Assembly: GCF_025150245.1 (NCBI RefSeq)
Contig: NZ_CP102279.1
Span: 1,113,423-1,177,422, forward strand
Direction: 5' to 3'
DNA length: 64,000 nucleotides
Origin: Dorea formicigenerans
GTDB lineage: Bacteria > Bacillota > Clostridia > Lachnospirales > Lachnospiraceae
The notes beneath the pieces were generated by a model. It was not told the DNA's origin. It did no database searches and saw nothing but the letters and a program-made list of their open reading frames with translations. Of this stretch, positions 25,740-34,385 are shown piece after piece. A program made the translations under genes and the position numbers. Within the stretch, counting starts at the first letter, position 1; the number at the start of each line of letters is the position of its first letter.

Positions 25740-27263
25740 TTAATTTTTACTTTTTGTGATATATTCTTTTATATCTTTGAAGAATCCAGCAATCATTATT
25801 ATCATGATAATTCCAATCGGAAATGCTGAGATAATACTGATGCTTTGTATATTGTTCATGGAACTTTCAGAGAAGACCAGTGCAATTGGAAGTACTATTA
25901 ATAATACACACCACAGTAATTCAATTAGTTTATGAGGATGCTCATTTTCTCCAAGTTCTTTATAACTATAGCAAGCAGCTGTATAAGCAATTGAATCAAA
26001 TGAGGTAGCATAAAATGCAATCATACATAAAACAGTGATTACAAGAATTACTTTTGAAATTGGCATTGTATCGATAATATTTAGTATCAATCCATAGAGA
26101 TCTCCATCTGTAGCATACTGTGCAATAAAATCTGTAGCTCCACTTGTCTGAATTCCGAGACCGTAATTTCCAAGCACAATAAAACTTATGATTGTTGAAC
26201 CAACACCGAAAACATAACCTCCAAGAATAGTCTGTTTAATTGTTCTTCCGCGTGAGATATTTCCAATAAAAAACGGAGCAGCAACAGACCATACCATCCA
26301 GTAAGCCCAATAATAAATGGTCCAGTCTTGAGGAAAGTTATTTGTACGTTCCGGATCAGTATAGGTACATAATCCAATAAAATTCTGAAACATTTTTCCT
26401 AAACTTTGGAAACCATTCTCAACAATAAATTTTCCCTGTCCTCCAGTAACTAAAACAATTAGCAAAAGACCAAAGAAAAGGTAAATACAGAGTTTGGCTA
26501 AAAAGCTGATTCCCTTAAATCCATGCAATACAGCATATGTATATACAACACAGGTGATAAGAAGAATAATAATTGTAACAACAGTTCTACTAAGCGTAAT
26601 GCCAAATAATTTTACAATAATTGCAGCTAAAAGTGGGGTGGCTACACTGAAAGTAGTGGCTGTACCAGCTAAAAGTGCAAACAATGCAAATAAATCAATG
26701 ATACGTCCGAGAATTCCATCGGCCTGTTTTCCAATAATCGGGCGGCAGGCTTCAGAATAGCGCTGTCGATTTCTTTTTTTAACATGCAGCATAAATCCAA
26801 ATACAACTGCAAGTACAAGATAAAATGCCCATGGAATAAAGCTCCAGTGAAACAGTGGGAAAACACCAGCCCATTCCGTGACTGAACCAAGTTCCTCAAG
26901 GTGAGGATTTGTTGCATACATGACCCATTCAGCAAATGAATAGAATAAGATATCTGCTGCCAGACCACATGTAAACATCATGCTTCCCCACACAAAAAAG
27001 GAATACTTTGGTTTTTCATTTGGCTCACCAAGAACTACATTTCCATATTTGGAAAAGGATAGGAAAATGGAAATCACTAATACCCCTATACCAATAATTA
27101 AATAATAGATTCCCATTGTGTTCCCAAAGAAATATCGGACTTTGCTGATAATATCATTTGATGCGTCTGGGAAGGCGAAGAGTACACCTGCCAATGCCAT
27201 AATTATGATAAATGGCGCTAAGGTAATTAACCAGTCTATTCTACTGCTTTTTAATTTGTTCAT
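25740..27263 (-). CDS. BCCT-family choline/betaine transporter
   Basis: A 507-residue protein with about twelve membrane helices and the BCCT core signature WTIYYWAYWMVWSVAAPFF followed by IGNISRGRT. Family members import choline, glycine betaine or carnitine, driven by sodium or protons. It is the last gene of a minus-strand operon with two LicC-type nucleotidyltransferases and a choline kinase, and its start overlaps the end of the upstream gene region with no gap. Choline is therefore the likely substrate, with the supply feeding CDP-choline synthesis rather than osmoprotection. Confidence 0.92.
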   Translation of the reverse strand: MNKLKSSRIDWLITLAPFIIIMALAGVLFAFPDASNDIISKVRYFFGNTMGIYYLIIGIGVLVISIFLSFSKYGNVVLGEPNEKPKYSFFVWGSMMFTCGLAADILFYSFAEWVMYATNPHLEELGSVTEWAGVFPLFHWSFIPWAFYLVLAVVFGFMLHVKKRNRQRYSEACRPIIGKQADGILGRIIDLFALFALLAGTATTFSVATPLLAAIIVKLFGITLSRTVVTIIILLITCVVYTYAVLHGFKGISFLAKLCIYLFFGLLLIVLVTGGQGKFIVENGFQSLGKMFQNFIGLCTYTDPERTNNFPQDWTIYYWAYWMVWSVAAPFFIGNISRGRTIKQTILGGYVFGVGSTIISFIVLGNYGLGIQTSGATDFIAQYATDGDLYGLILNIIDTMPISKVILVITVLCMIAFYATSFDSIAYTAACYSYKELGENEHPHKLIELLWCVLLIVLPIALVFSESSMNNIQSISIISAFPIGIIMIIMIAGFFKDIKEYITKSKN

Positions 27264-28124
27264 TTAAATTTCCTCCAATTTCTGAGTGGCATAATAATAT
27301 TTATAGTTCTGTCCAGCATGAAAGGCAAAACCCGCTGCTGCGTTATTTTTATCTTTAAAAGCTTTTATTTCTTTTATCTGCCCTTCGTTGATACCTAAAT
27401 TAGTAGCAATTTTTTTTAATATTTCTGACCGGGTGTTTGTTGTGTACGACTGGTCAAAAATTCGAAGTTCATCCAAAGTATCGAATTCAAAAATGAAATC
27501 CGATGGATATTTACGAATCTTCATTTGAAGTTCGGCAATGTGTTCAATATAAATGGATTCCCACAGTTTATCAGCGGTTTCTGGATTGTTATATTCATTT
27601 TCAAGGATTGATAAAAACTTTTTACTGAATTCTTGTGCCCAAAATACATGACCAAGCATTACCCAGGAATTGTTACCGCCGACAACGACATTTTGTATTA
27701 TACCGTCCTTTTCGGTGATGCACCATTCTTCAGTTCTTCCGTTTATGTACACTGCTGAATAGTAGCTGGCATCAACTTCAGTTTCAAATGGATTTTCGAG
27801 AAAGTAATTATCGGAGGAACAGATATAGCTGTTTTTTAAATAATTTCTGGCGGCATAAATACTGGAATTATTGTTACGGATTAAATAATCCGGATTGTGA
27901 ATGAGAATTACTTTATATTTTTCTTTTAGATATTCAAATTGTTCTGCCATATATCCAGTGATTATAACAATCTCTTCAATTCCAGCTTCTCGAAGTTGGC
28001 GGATCTGTCGTTCGATTAAGATTTCTCCCCGGACTTCGATTAATGCTTTGGGTCTTTCAAATGATAACGGTGCAAAACGACTTGATGTTCCTGCTGCCAT
28101 AATAATTGCATTATCTACCTTCAT
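27264..28124 (-). CDS. LicC-like choline-phosphate cytidylyltransferase paralogue
   Basis: A 286-residue sugar-nucleotidyltransferase-fold protein. The nucleotide loop is NAIIMAAGTSSRFAP and the next conserved lysine is in RPKALIEVRGE. The protein continues through IVIITGYMAEQFEYL and CSSDNYF. I start at ATG 28124, right after GGAGGAGAC, giving a 14-base overlap with the upstream fusion gene. The final ~50 residues (SEILKKIATNLGINEGQI to YKYYYAT) match the linker and first strands of the kinase part of the upstream LicC-LicA fusion, but the rest of the kinase is missing. It thus looks like a duplicate of that gene that lost its kinase lobes. The substrate may be phosphocholine or a related phospho-alcohol. 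Confidence 0.8.
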   Translation of the reverse strand: MKVDNAIIMAAGTSSRFAPLSFERPKALIEVRGEILIERQIRQLREAGIEEIVIITGYMAEQFEYLKEKYKVILIHNPDYLIRNNNSSIYAARNYLKNSYICSSDNYFLENPFETEVDASYYSAVYINGRTEEWCITEKDGIIQNVVVGGNNSWVMLGHVFWAQEFSKKFLSILENEYNNPETADKLWESIYIEHIAELQMKIRKYPSDFIFEFDTLDELRIFDQSYTTNTRSEILKKIATNLGINEGQIKEIKAFKDKNNAAAGFAFHAGQNYKYYYATQKLEEI

Positions 28125-29874
28125 TTGTCTCCTCCATAAAAATTTTATAGTAATCTTTAGCATATCGATACTGGCGTAAAGAATATTCTCCAAAATCTAC
28201 ACCAAGGTTGCGTTTGTATTCACACCAGTTGCTCCAAAGAAGTCCACCAGCAGCGATGTAACAATAGATTTTAATTCTTGTTTCTTTGTTACAGCCTTCA
28301 GTAAAGTACATTCCGATTAATTCGTCAATCTGTTCTTTGTTATAAAGCGAATAGATAGCAAACATTGCGATATCAACATGAGGATCTTGCATTCCGGCAT
28401 ATTCCCAATCAATAAGCCGGATATCTTCCTGACCTTGGTCATCTGTGACAAACAGGAAGTTGTCAGGAACTGCATCAATATGAGTTAATACTTTTTCTGC
28501 AATATGTGCATCAATATAAGATTTCAAAGACAATACATTGTCTTTTGTTTTCTGATAATCTCTATAGATAGAAGGTTTCCCATTCCAGAGATTTTCATAA
28601 AAATTAATTTGACCAAAGATATCGAAATCATGGTCAACTGATAAATGCATTTCATGAAATTGACGGAGTCGATTCATACATTTTTGTACATCATTTTGAT
28701 CATTTGGATTACAAACTCTTGCGTGGTTAAAAAATTTTGTGATCTTATAACCATTTTCCGGATTAATATATTCAATGTCATCACAGAGATGCTTATCTTG
28801 GATAACATGATAAACTTGTGCTTCTTCACGTCTGTTAATCAGTTGATCGGTTCCTTCACCGGGAATACGCATAATGTGTTTAAAACCTCCACATTCAAAC
28901 AGGAAAGAACGATTTGTCATGCCTTTTTTCAGGACGGTAATGTTTGTAATCTGTTCAGTCTCTGTATGGAGCGCATCAGCAGCAATTTGCAAAACATCAG
29001 ATTGCAAGTGATTAGAATTGCTGTCTAATTCACGCAACTGCTCGAAAGTATTGATTTCTACAATATTAGAAGAGAGTACCTCCCTTGCCATAACAATCAT
29101 CTTATCGTGGTCGTATAAGGTCTCTTCCCAAAAACTTCCATCGTAGCGGGAATCTTTATCTAATTCTTGTAGTCGTTTCTGTACAATGGAAGCTTTATCT
29201 TTGAGCAAGTAACTGATACCAATCATGGAGTTTCCACCAGAAGAAGGAGAAATAGTTGTTAATTCCATCTTGCGATTGATACGTACAGAACTGTCATTGT
29301 CTATTAAGTCACTGACCATGTACCAGGAATAAAGTTCATGCTTAGAAAATGGATTCTGATCACACCAAATATCACAAGGAACAATATATGAATTGGATAA
29401 ATAATCAGATGCCAGTTTCAAAGAATGAAGATTGTTCTTCGAGGCATATTCTGAATTTACAACTAACTCTACATTATATTCATCTATCAAGTATTCGTAT
29501 TGTTCTTTCATAAAACCTACAACAACATAGATATTGTGAATATTCACTTCATGGAGTTGTTTGATGAGACGTTCAATTAATGGCTCTCCATGTACTTCTA
29601 AGAGTCCTTTAGGAACTTCTGTATTGATTGGAACCATACGCATTCCAAAACCCGCTGCCAGAATAATTGCGTTTTTAGGCGCGGATGCATTTATCATATC
29701 CAAAGCTTTTTTGGTTGGCTGTATTTCTTCATCTATATACCCTTCCTGGAGTAAATTTTTAATAGAACGATTAACAACTCCGAGAGAGTGACCGGATGTT
29801 TCAGCCAGTTTTCTTTGGTTTGTATAAGTAAAAGATATAATGCTGTTCAAAATATCACATTCCTGAATGTTCAT
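28111..29874 (-). CDS. HTH-LicC-LicA fusion: phosphocholine cytidylyltransferase plus choline kinase
   Basis: A 587-residue three-part protein. Residues 1-63 form a winged helix (NQRKLAETSGHSLGVVNRSI, then LLQEGYID). Residues 68-300 are a LicC-type cytidylyltransferase (AIILAAGFGMRMVP, VPKGLLEVHGE). Residues 310-580 are a LicA-type kinase, with the catalytic loop LTHIDAVPDNFLF and metal-binding IDWEYAGMQDPHVDIA. It would phosphorylate choline and activate it to CDP-choline in one polypeptide; the winged helix may add self-regulation. The ATG follows AAAGGAGG. A strong promoter lies at 29938-29910. The operon continues into the LicC paralogue and the BCCT transporter. LicD is not in the window. 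Confidence 0.88.
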   Translation of the reverse strand: MNIQECDILNSIISFTYTNQRKLAETSGHSLGVVNRSIKNLLQEGYIDEEIQPTKKALDMINASAPKNAIILAAGFGMRMVPINTEVPKGLLEVHGEPLIERLIKQLHEVNIHNIYVVVGFMKEQYEYLIDEYNVELVVNSEYASKNNLHSLKLASDYLSNSYIVPCDIWCDQNPFSKHELYSWYMVSDLIDNDSSVRINRKMELTTISPSSGGNSMIGISYLLKDKASIVQKRLQELDKDSRYDGSFWEETLYDHDKMIVMAREVLSSNIVEINTFEQLRELDSNSNHLQSDVLQIAADALHTETEQITNITVLKKGMTNRSFLFECGGFKHIMRIPGEGTDQLINRREEAQVYHVIQDKHLCDDIEYINPENGYKITKFFNHARVCNPNDQNDVQKCMNRLRQFHEMHLSVDHDFDIFGQINFYENLWNGKPSIYRDYQKTKDNVLSLKSYIDAHIAEKVLTHIDAVPDNFLFVTDDQGQEDIRLIDWEYAGMQDPHVDIAMFAIYSLYNKEQIDELIGMYFTEGCNKETRIKIYCYIAAGGLLWSNWCEYKRNLGVDFGEYSLRQYRYAKDYYKIFMEETNEGR

Positions 29875-29909
29875 GTACTAGCCTCCTTTATACAATATGA
29901 ACAAAACTG

Positions 29910-29938
29910 ATTTTACTATAAAAAAATGAGGATGTCAA
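29910..29938 (-). promoter_or_regulatory. Promoter of the choline operon
   Basis: On the minus strand a perfect TTGACA (29938-29933) and TAAAAT (29915-29910) are 17 bases apart, 36 bases ahead of the fusion gene's ATG. It is divergent from the promoter at 30011. Confidence 0.75.
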
Positions 29939-30010
29939 TAAATAATATGGTCGGAACTGCAGAAACACAGAAGGAAAACACAGAAGTTGTTGTATGAAAG
30001 TAGGTTAATC

Positions 30011-30039
30011 TTGAAAAGCATAAAAGTGTAGGATATAAT
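30011..30039 (+). promoter_or_regulatory. Promoter of the choline-binding L,D-transpeptidase gene
   Basis: TTGAAA (30011-30016) and a perfect TATAAT (30034-30039) are separated by 17 bases, 48 bases before the start codon. Sharing a 212-base gap with the choline operon promoter allows joint control. Confidence 0.7.
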
Positions 30040-30086
30040 GTATATAATTAAATAAAATGAACGGAAGATGAGAGGGAGGTAAGTGA

Positions 30087-32168
30087 ATGAAAAGAAAGTC
30101 GATAATATATTTAGGAGTAGCGTTGATATCTTTTGTGCTGTTGAATGGAAATGTACGAGCAGAAGAAAACATTCAGCTGACAGATACAGATATCGAATCT
30201 ATAGGAGATAACGATGCTGTGAAATCTGAAATGCACTTCGGTTGGTTATTAGTTGATTCGAAATGGTATTATTTTGAAGAGCCGAATATGGAACATCCAG
30301 GTGAAATGGTAAAAGATTGTGTGATGACAATTGGGGATGGTACATATTTTTTTAATTCTAATGGATGTATGTTAACAGGTTGGATAAGAAAACCGGAAGG
30401 TTGGTATTATGCAGATGAAAGCGGTCGAATGGTTAAAGGGTGGAAATATATAAATGGAGCATATTATTATTTCGATGCAGCTAATGAAGAACATCCAGGA
30501 TTGATGTTATGTGATGGAAAGTATGAAATAGAAGGAGACACATATTTCTTCGAAGGCGGCGGCTGCATGTTGAGAGGTTGGATAAGAGAACCAGAAGGAT
30601 GGTATTATGCAGATGACAGTGGTCGGATGGCAAAAGGCTGGAGATATATAAATGGAGCATATTACTATCTCAATGGAGAGAATGCAGAATATCCAGGACT
30701 AATGTTATGTAACGGAAGATATGACATAGATGGAGACTCCTATTTCTTTGAAGGTGGAGGTTGCATGCTGACAGGATGGCAAAGGAAACCGGAAGGCTGG
30801 TATTATGCGGATGCGAGTGGACGAATAGCAAAAGGCTGGAGATATATAAATGGCGCATATTACTATCTTAATGGAGAGAATGCAGAATATCCAGGACTGA
30901 TGTTATGTGACGGAAGATATGACATAGATGGAGATTCCTATTTCTTTGAAGGCGGAGGTTGCATGCTGACAGGATGGCAGAGGAAACCGGAAGGTTGGTA
31001 TTATGCAGATGCGAGTGGACGAATAGCAAAAGGCTGGAGATATATAAATGGTGCATATTACTATCTCAATGGAGAGAATGCAGAATATCCAGGACTGATG
31101 TTATGCAACGGAAGATATGACATAGATGGAGATTCCTATTTCTTTGAAGGCGGAGGCTGTATGCTGACAGGATGGCAGAGAAAACCAGAAGGCTGGTATT
31201 ATGCAGATGCGAGTGGACGAATAGCAAAAGGCTGGAGATATATAAATGGTGCATATTACTATCTTGATGGAGAAAATGCAGAACACCCAGGGTTAATGAT
31301 TTCTCAATGCAAACGAAAAATTGGTGACTATGAATATGTTTTTGAAGCTGATGGAAGAATGAAAACTGGGTGGTCAAAAGAAAATGGAGCATGGTACTAT
31401 TATGATCAATCAGGGTTACTGGCTACTGGTTGGAGAAGTGTAAATGGAGCATGGTATTACCTTGACCCTGAAAACAATAAAATGGTGGAGGGATGTTGGA
31501 AAAAAATAAATGATTCTTGGTATTTTTTACAATCTGGCGGTGCAATGGCTCAAAACTGGCTTGAATTAAATGGTAATTGGTATTATATGGCAACAGATGG
31601 AGCTATGAAAACGGGGTGGCAGCTAGTTGGTGGCACTTGGTATTATTTATATACCTTAAATGATTCGCATGGCGGAAGTGAAGGTGTTATGGCTCGGAAT
31701 ACATATATTGATGGATATTACTTAAGTAGCAGTGGAGCTATGATGACTCGGGAACAGTCGCTTATGGCAAGCAGAGCACAAATGTATTCCAGCAATACAG
31801 AATGGTTGGTGTTAGTAGATCGTGCAAGTTGTAAGGTTGGAGTATTTCGTGGTGCTAAAGGGATGTGGAATCTGGTAAATTATTGGGATTGCTCACCAGG
31901 AAAAGATTCAACTCCAACGGTATCAGGAGTATTTCGTGTAGGAATCAGAGGGTACTACTTTGATTCAGGTAATGCAAGATGCTATTGGTACACTCAATTT
32001 TATGGTAATTATTTGTTCCATAGTGTATTGTATAGTAAGTATAATGGAAGCTTGATAGATGGCAGGCTGGGAATGCATTTGTCGCATGGTTGTGTAAGAA
32101 TGGATATTAATAATGCAAAATGGATATATGATACAATACCGAGTGGAAGTACTGTGGTTGTATATTAA
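30087..32168 (+). CDS. Choline-binding-repeat L,D-transpeptidase
   Basis: A secreted 693-residue protein. A signal peptide (residues 1-25, cut near VRAEE) is followed by a long array of cell-wall-binding repeats of the GW....GWYYAD type, including five 66-residue units, then shorter classic repeats (NGAWYYYDQSG, NGNWYYMATDG). The C-terminal ~125 residues form a YkuD domain whose catalytic motif is HLSHGCVRMD. The enzyme would form 3-3 cross-links or attach proteins to peptidoglycan while docked on phosphocholine residues. It stands divergent to the choline activation operon, which supplies the ligand. It uses ATG after GAGGGAGG. A hairpin with arms AAAAGTG/CACTTTT follows. Confidence 0.92.
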   Translation: MKRKSIIYLGVALISFVLLNGNVRAEENIQLTDTDIESIGDNDAVKSEMHFGWLLVDSKWYYFEEPNMEHPGEMVKDCVMTIGDGTYFFNSNGCMLTGWIRKPEGWYYADESGRMVKGWKYINGAYYYFDAANEEHPGLMLCDGKYEIEGDTYFFEGGGCMLRGWIREPEGWYYADDSGRMAKGWRYINGAYYYLNGENAEYPGLMLCNGRYDIDGDSYFFEGGGCMLTGWQRKPEGWYYADASGRIAKGWRYINGAYYYLNGENAEYPGLMLCDGRYDIDGDSYFFEGGGCMLTGWQRKPEGWYYADASGRIAKGWRYINGAYYYLNGENAEYPGLMLCNGRYDIDGDSYFFEGGGCMLTGWQRKPEGWYYADASGRIAKGWRYINGAYYYLDGENAEHPGLMISQCKRKIGDYEYVFEADGRMKTGWSKENGAWYYYDQSGLLATGWRSVNGAWYYLDPENNKMVEGCWKKINDSWYFLQSGGAMAQNWLELNGNWYYMATDGAMKTGWQLVGGTWYYLYTLNDSHGGSEGVMARNTYIDGYYLSSSGAMMTREQSLMASRAQMYSSNTEWLVLVDRASCKVGVFRGAKGMWNLVNYWDCSPGKDSTPTVSGVFRVGIRGYYFDSGNARCYWYTQFYGNYLFHSVLYSKYNGSLIDGRLGMHLSHGCVRMDINNAKWIYDTIPSGSTVVVY
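30378..31367 (+). repeat. Five 198-bp tandem repeats in the L,D-transpeptidase gene
   Basis: Five in-frame units of 198 bases (66 residues), each starting with the GW of GW(I/Q)R.PEGWYYAD. Units 2-4 are nearly identical at DNA level, while the first and last have drifted, the pattern expected from unequal crossing-over in the centre. Copy number probably varies between strains. Confidence 0.9.
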
Positions 32169-32183
32169 TTTATAAGTGAAAAC

Positions 32184-32217
32184 AAAAGTGGTCTGGTGAA
32201 AAATACAGGTCACTTTT
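32184..32217 (+). terminator. Probable terminator after the L,D-transpeptidase gene
   Basis: AAAAGTG (32184-32190) pairs with CACTTTT (32211-32217), the right arm ending in four T. The stem is short, so partial read-through into the glycosyltransferase genes is likely. Confidence 0.5.
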
Positions 32218-32243
32218 GGCGTTGTAAGAAAAAAGGAGAGTGT

Positions 32244-33224
32244 ATGGTTAAAGTTAGTGTAATAATACCGATATATAATGTTGAAAAATATTTGAAAAGA
32301 TGTTTACAAAGTGTAGTTCGACAGACATATGTAGATTATGAAGTTATTTGCGTTAATGACTGTAGTCCGGATAATAGTCAGTTTATAATTGATGAGTACG
32401 AAAAAAGATATCCTCAACTTATCAAAAGTTATATTAATGAAGAAAATTTAGGACTGGGAAAAACACGTGAGGTGGGAATAAACAATTCAAATGGACAATA
32501 TTTGATGTTTATAGATAGTGATGATTATATAGCACCTGATTATATAGAAACATATTATAACGCTATGCAAAAAGGCAAGTACGATGTAGTTATAGGTGGA
32601 TATACCAGGGACTTAGAAGGAAAGTTAAAAAAACATTTTGCCAAACATAGTATATGGAGTTTAGCTACATATCCTATTGCGTGTGCAAAAATGTATAGAA
32701 AAGAGTTTTTATTAAAAAATCAGGTAAAATTTTCAACAATTCGTTGTGGAGAAGATATATATTTTAGTATGGCACTATATTGTGCAAACCCTCAATATAA
32801 AGTGATAGATTATTGTGGATATCATTATTATTATAATAGGGAATCTATTACAGGTTCAATGAATTATGAAAAAAATCATGAAAAATTCATAGTGAGTATC
32901 TTTAATGAATTTATGGAAAATTATGACATATATAATTTGAAAATGAAAGATAGAAAAGTGATAGAATATGTATATATTGCTAATATGGTAAATGCTTTGA
33001 TTACATATGGCCATGGTGGTGGAATACGAAGAATGAAGGAGAAGTATGAGTATTGGATAAAAGACATGAAAAAGCGGTTTCCACAATATAGAAAGAACCC
33101 ATATGTAGGAATATTAAAACCAAAAGGACAGACTTGGAAAATAAAATTGGGCGTTGGTTTGATTGGTGATTTGGAAAAAATTCATTGTGCAAAACCGTTA
33201 CTATATATAATTTCGTTGGTATAA
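32244..33224 (+). CDS. GT2 glycosyltransferase
   Basis: A 326-residue GT-A fold enzyme of family 2. The N-terminal strand is VSVIIPIYNVEKYLKRCLQS, the nucleotide segment is VICVNDCSPDNS and the metal-binding DSDD is in MFIDSDDYI. I start at ATG 32244, six bases after AAGGAG; an upstream in-frame start would lie inside the preceding terminator. It is the first gene of the polysaccharide locus and is followed after 13 bases by another GT2. The sugar and acceptor cannot be predicted from sequence. The codons are markedly AT-rich compared with the core genes. Confidence 0.88.
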   Translation: MVKVSVIIPIYNVEKYLKRCLQSVVRQTYVDYEVICVNDCSPDNSQFIIDEYEKRYPQLIKSYINEENLGLGKTREVGINNSNGQYLMFIDSDDYIAPDYIETYYNAMQKGKYDVVIGGYTRDLEGKLKKHFAKHSIWSLATYPIACAKMYRKEFLLKNQVKFSTIRCGEDIYFSMALYCANPQYKVIDYCGYHYYYNRESITGSMNYEKNHEKFIVSIFNEFMENYDIYNLKMKDRKVIEYVYIANMVNALITYGHGGGIRRMKEKYEYWIKDMKKRFPQYRKNPYVGILKPKGQTWKIKLGVGLIGDLEKIHCAKPLLYIISLV

Positions 33225-33237
33225 AAAGGAGATAAGA

Positions 33238-34257
33238 TTGGAAACTTGTAAAGTAACAGTGATTGTTGCGGTGTATAATGCAGCAAGATACCTGGAAAGA
33301 TGCGTAAATAGCATATGTTTGCAAACATATAAGAATTTGGAAATCATTTTGGTGAATGATGGGTCAACAGACAATTCTGGAGAAATATGCGATGATTTTG
33401 CAAAAAATGATAAACGAGTATTAGTGATTCATCAATCAAATAAAGGAGTCTCCGCAGCGCGTAACATAGGAATTAATAGAGCGCATGGAGAATATATGAT
33501 GTTTGTTGATGCAGATGACTTCTTAGAGAGAAGAATGATAAGTTTATTAATAAAGCATGTTGAAGACAACTACTTAACTATCTGCGGATATTACATAGAC
33601 ATCGAAAAAAATGAAATTGAAAGTTCAAAGAAAATGTTATATGAACAAGTAAATGTATCAAAAGTTAATAAAGAAAAAGTGGTGGATGTATATAAAAAAG
33701 GTTTGCTAAGTTCTGTGTGGAATAAAATGTATTTGACAAGAATAATAAGAAATAGTGGATTATTCTTTTTGGATAATTTGAGTTTGGGGGAAGATGCACT
33801 ATTTAATTTGAAGTATATAACAGTTTCAAATTGTGATTTTATTATACTAAATGAACCTTTGTATCATTATGTTAAGAGAAAAAATGAAAGCTTAAATCAG
33901 AAGTATCGTTCGGATTTCTTTGAAATACAAATAAAATTATTTGAAAGTATAATTGATTTTGGAAATAATGTTCGTATTAGTAAAGATGATATGAATGAAT
34001 TAAATTGTCTTTATTTTAATGCGTTGGTGGTAGCAATAGACAATTTGTATTGTAATCGTAAAAAGATGACATCTGCAGAGTATAATGCTAAAATGAATTG
34101 TTTGAAGAATGAAAAAATATATAAAAGATTAATCAAAGGGATAAATGGGAAAGATAAAGTGATATGTTTTATTCGTTATCAACTGATAAAAAGTGGAGCA
34201 TTTGTTGTAGATTGGAAAATTAGAGAGGTAATAAAAAGAAAACTTGGAGTGGAATGA
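33238..34257 (+). CDS. GT2 glycosyltransferase
   Basis: A 339-residue family 2 enzyme of the EpsJ/CpsI type: VTVIVAVYNAARYLERCVNS, ILVNDGSTDNSGEICDDF and the DxD motif MFVDADDFLERRM. The C-terminal half is helical, with NKMYLTRIIRNSGLFF, the usual acceptor-side region. It begins at TTG after AAGGAG. It is tightly linked to the preceding GT2, so they probably add consecutive sugars. 128 bases without a gene follow. Confidence 0.88.
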   Translation: METCKVTVIVAVYNAARYLERCVNSICLQTYKNLEIILVNDGSTDNSGEICDDFAKNDKRVLVIHQSNKGVSAARNIGINRAHGEYMMFVDADDFLERRMISLLIKHVEDNYLTICGYYIDIEKNEIESSKKMLYEQVNVSKVNKEKVVDVYKKGLLSSVWNKMYLTRIIRNSGLFFLDNLSLGEDALFNLKYITVSNCDFIILNEPLYHYVKRKNESLNQKYRSDFFEIQIKLFESIIDFGNNVRISKDDMNELNCLYFNALVVAIDNLYCNRKKMTSAEYNAKMNCLKNEKIYKRLIKGINGKDKVICFIRYQLIKSGAFVVDWKIREVIKRKLGVE

Positions 34258-34385
34258 TATATAATATATAAGAAAGTAGATAACCAGTTAAGATGAATAA
34301 ATATAGAGAGTATTGTATTAAATGTGATATAGGAGATAGATAGGAAACAGATAGAGTTGTTGTCCAAGAATGGAAGGAGTCATAA

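Noticed and set aside
30378-31367. Regularly spaced repeats that could suggest a CRISPR array
   Set aside because: The units are 198 bases, fully coding and in frame, with no short repeat-spacer alternation.
34258-34385. A 16-codon frame at about 34292 between two GT-locus genes
   Set aside because: No ribosome site, very AT-rich sequence and no recognisable peptide; the 128-base gap holds nothing else convincing.
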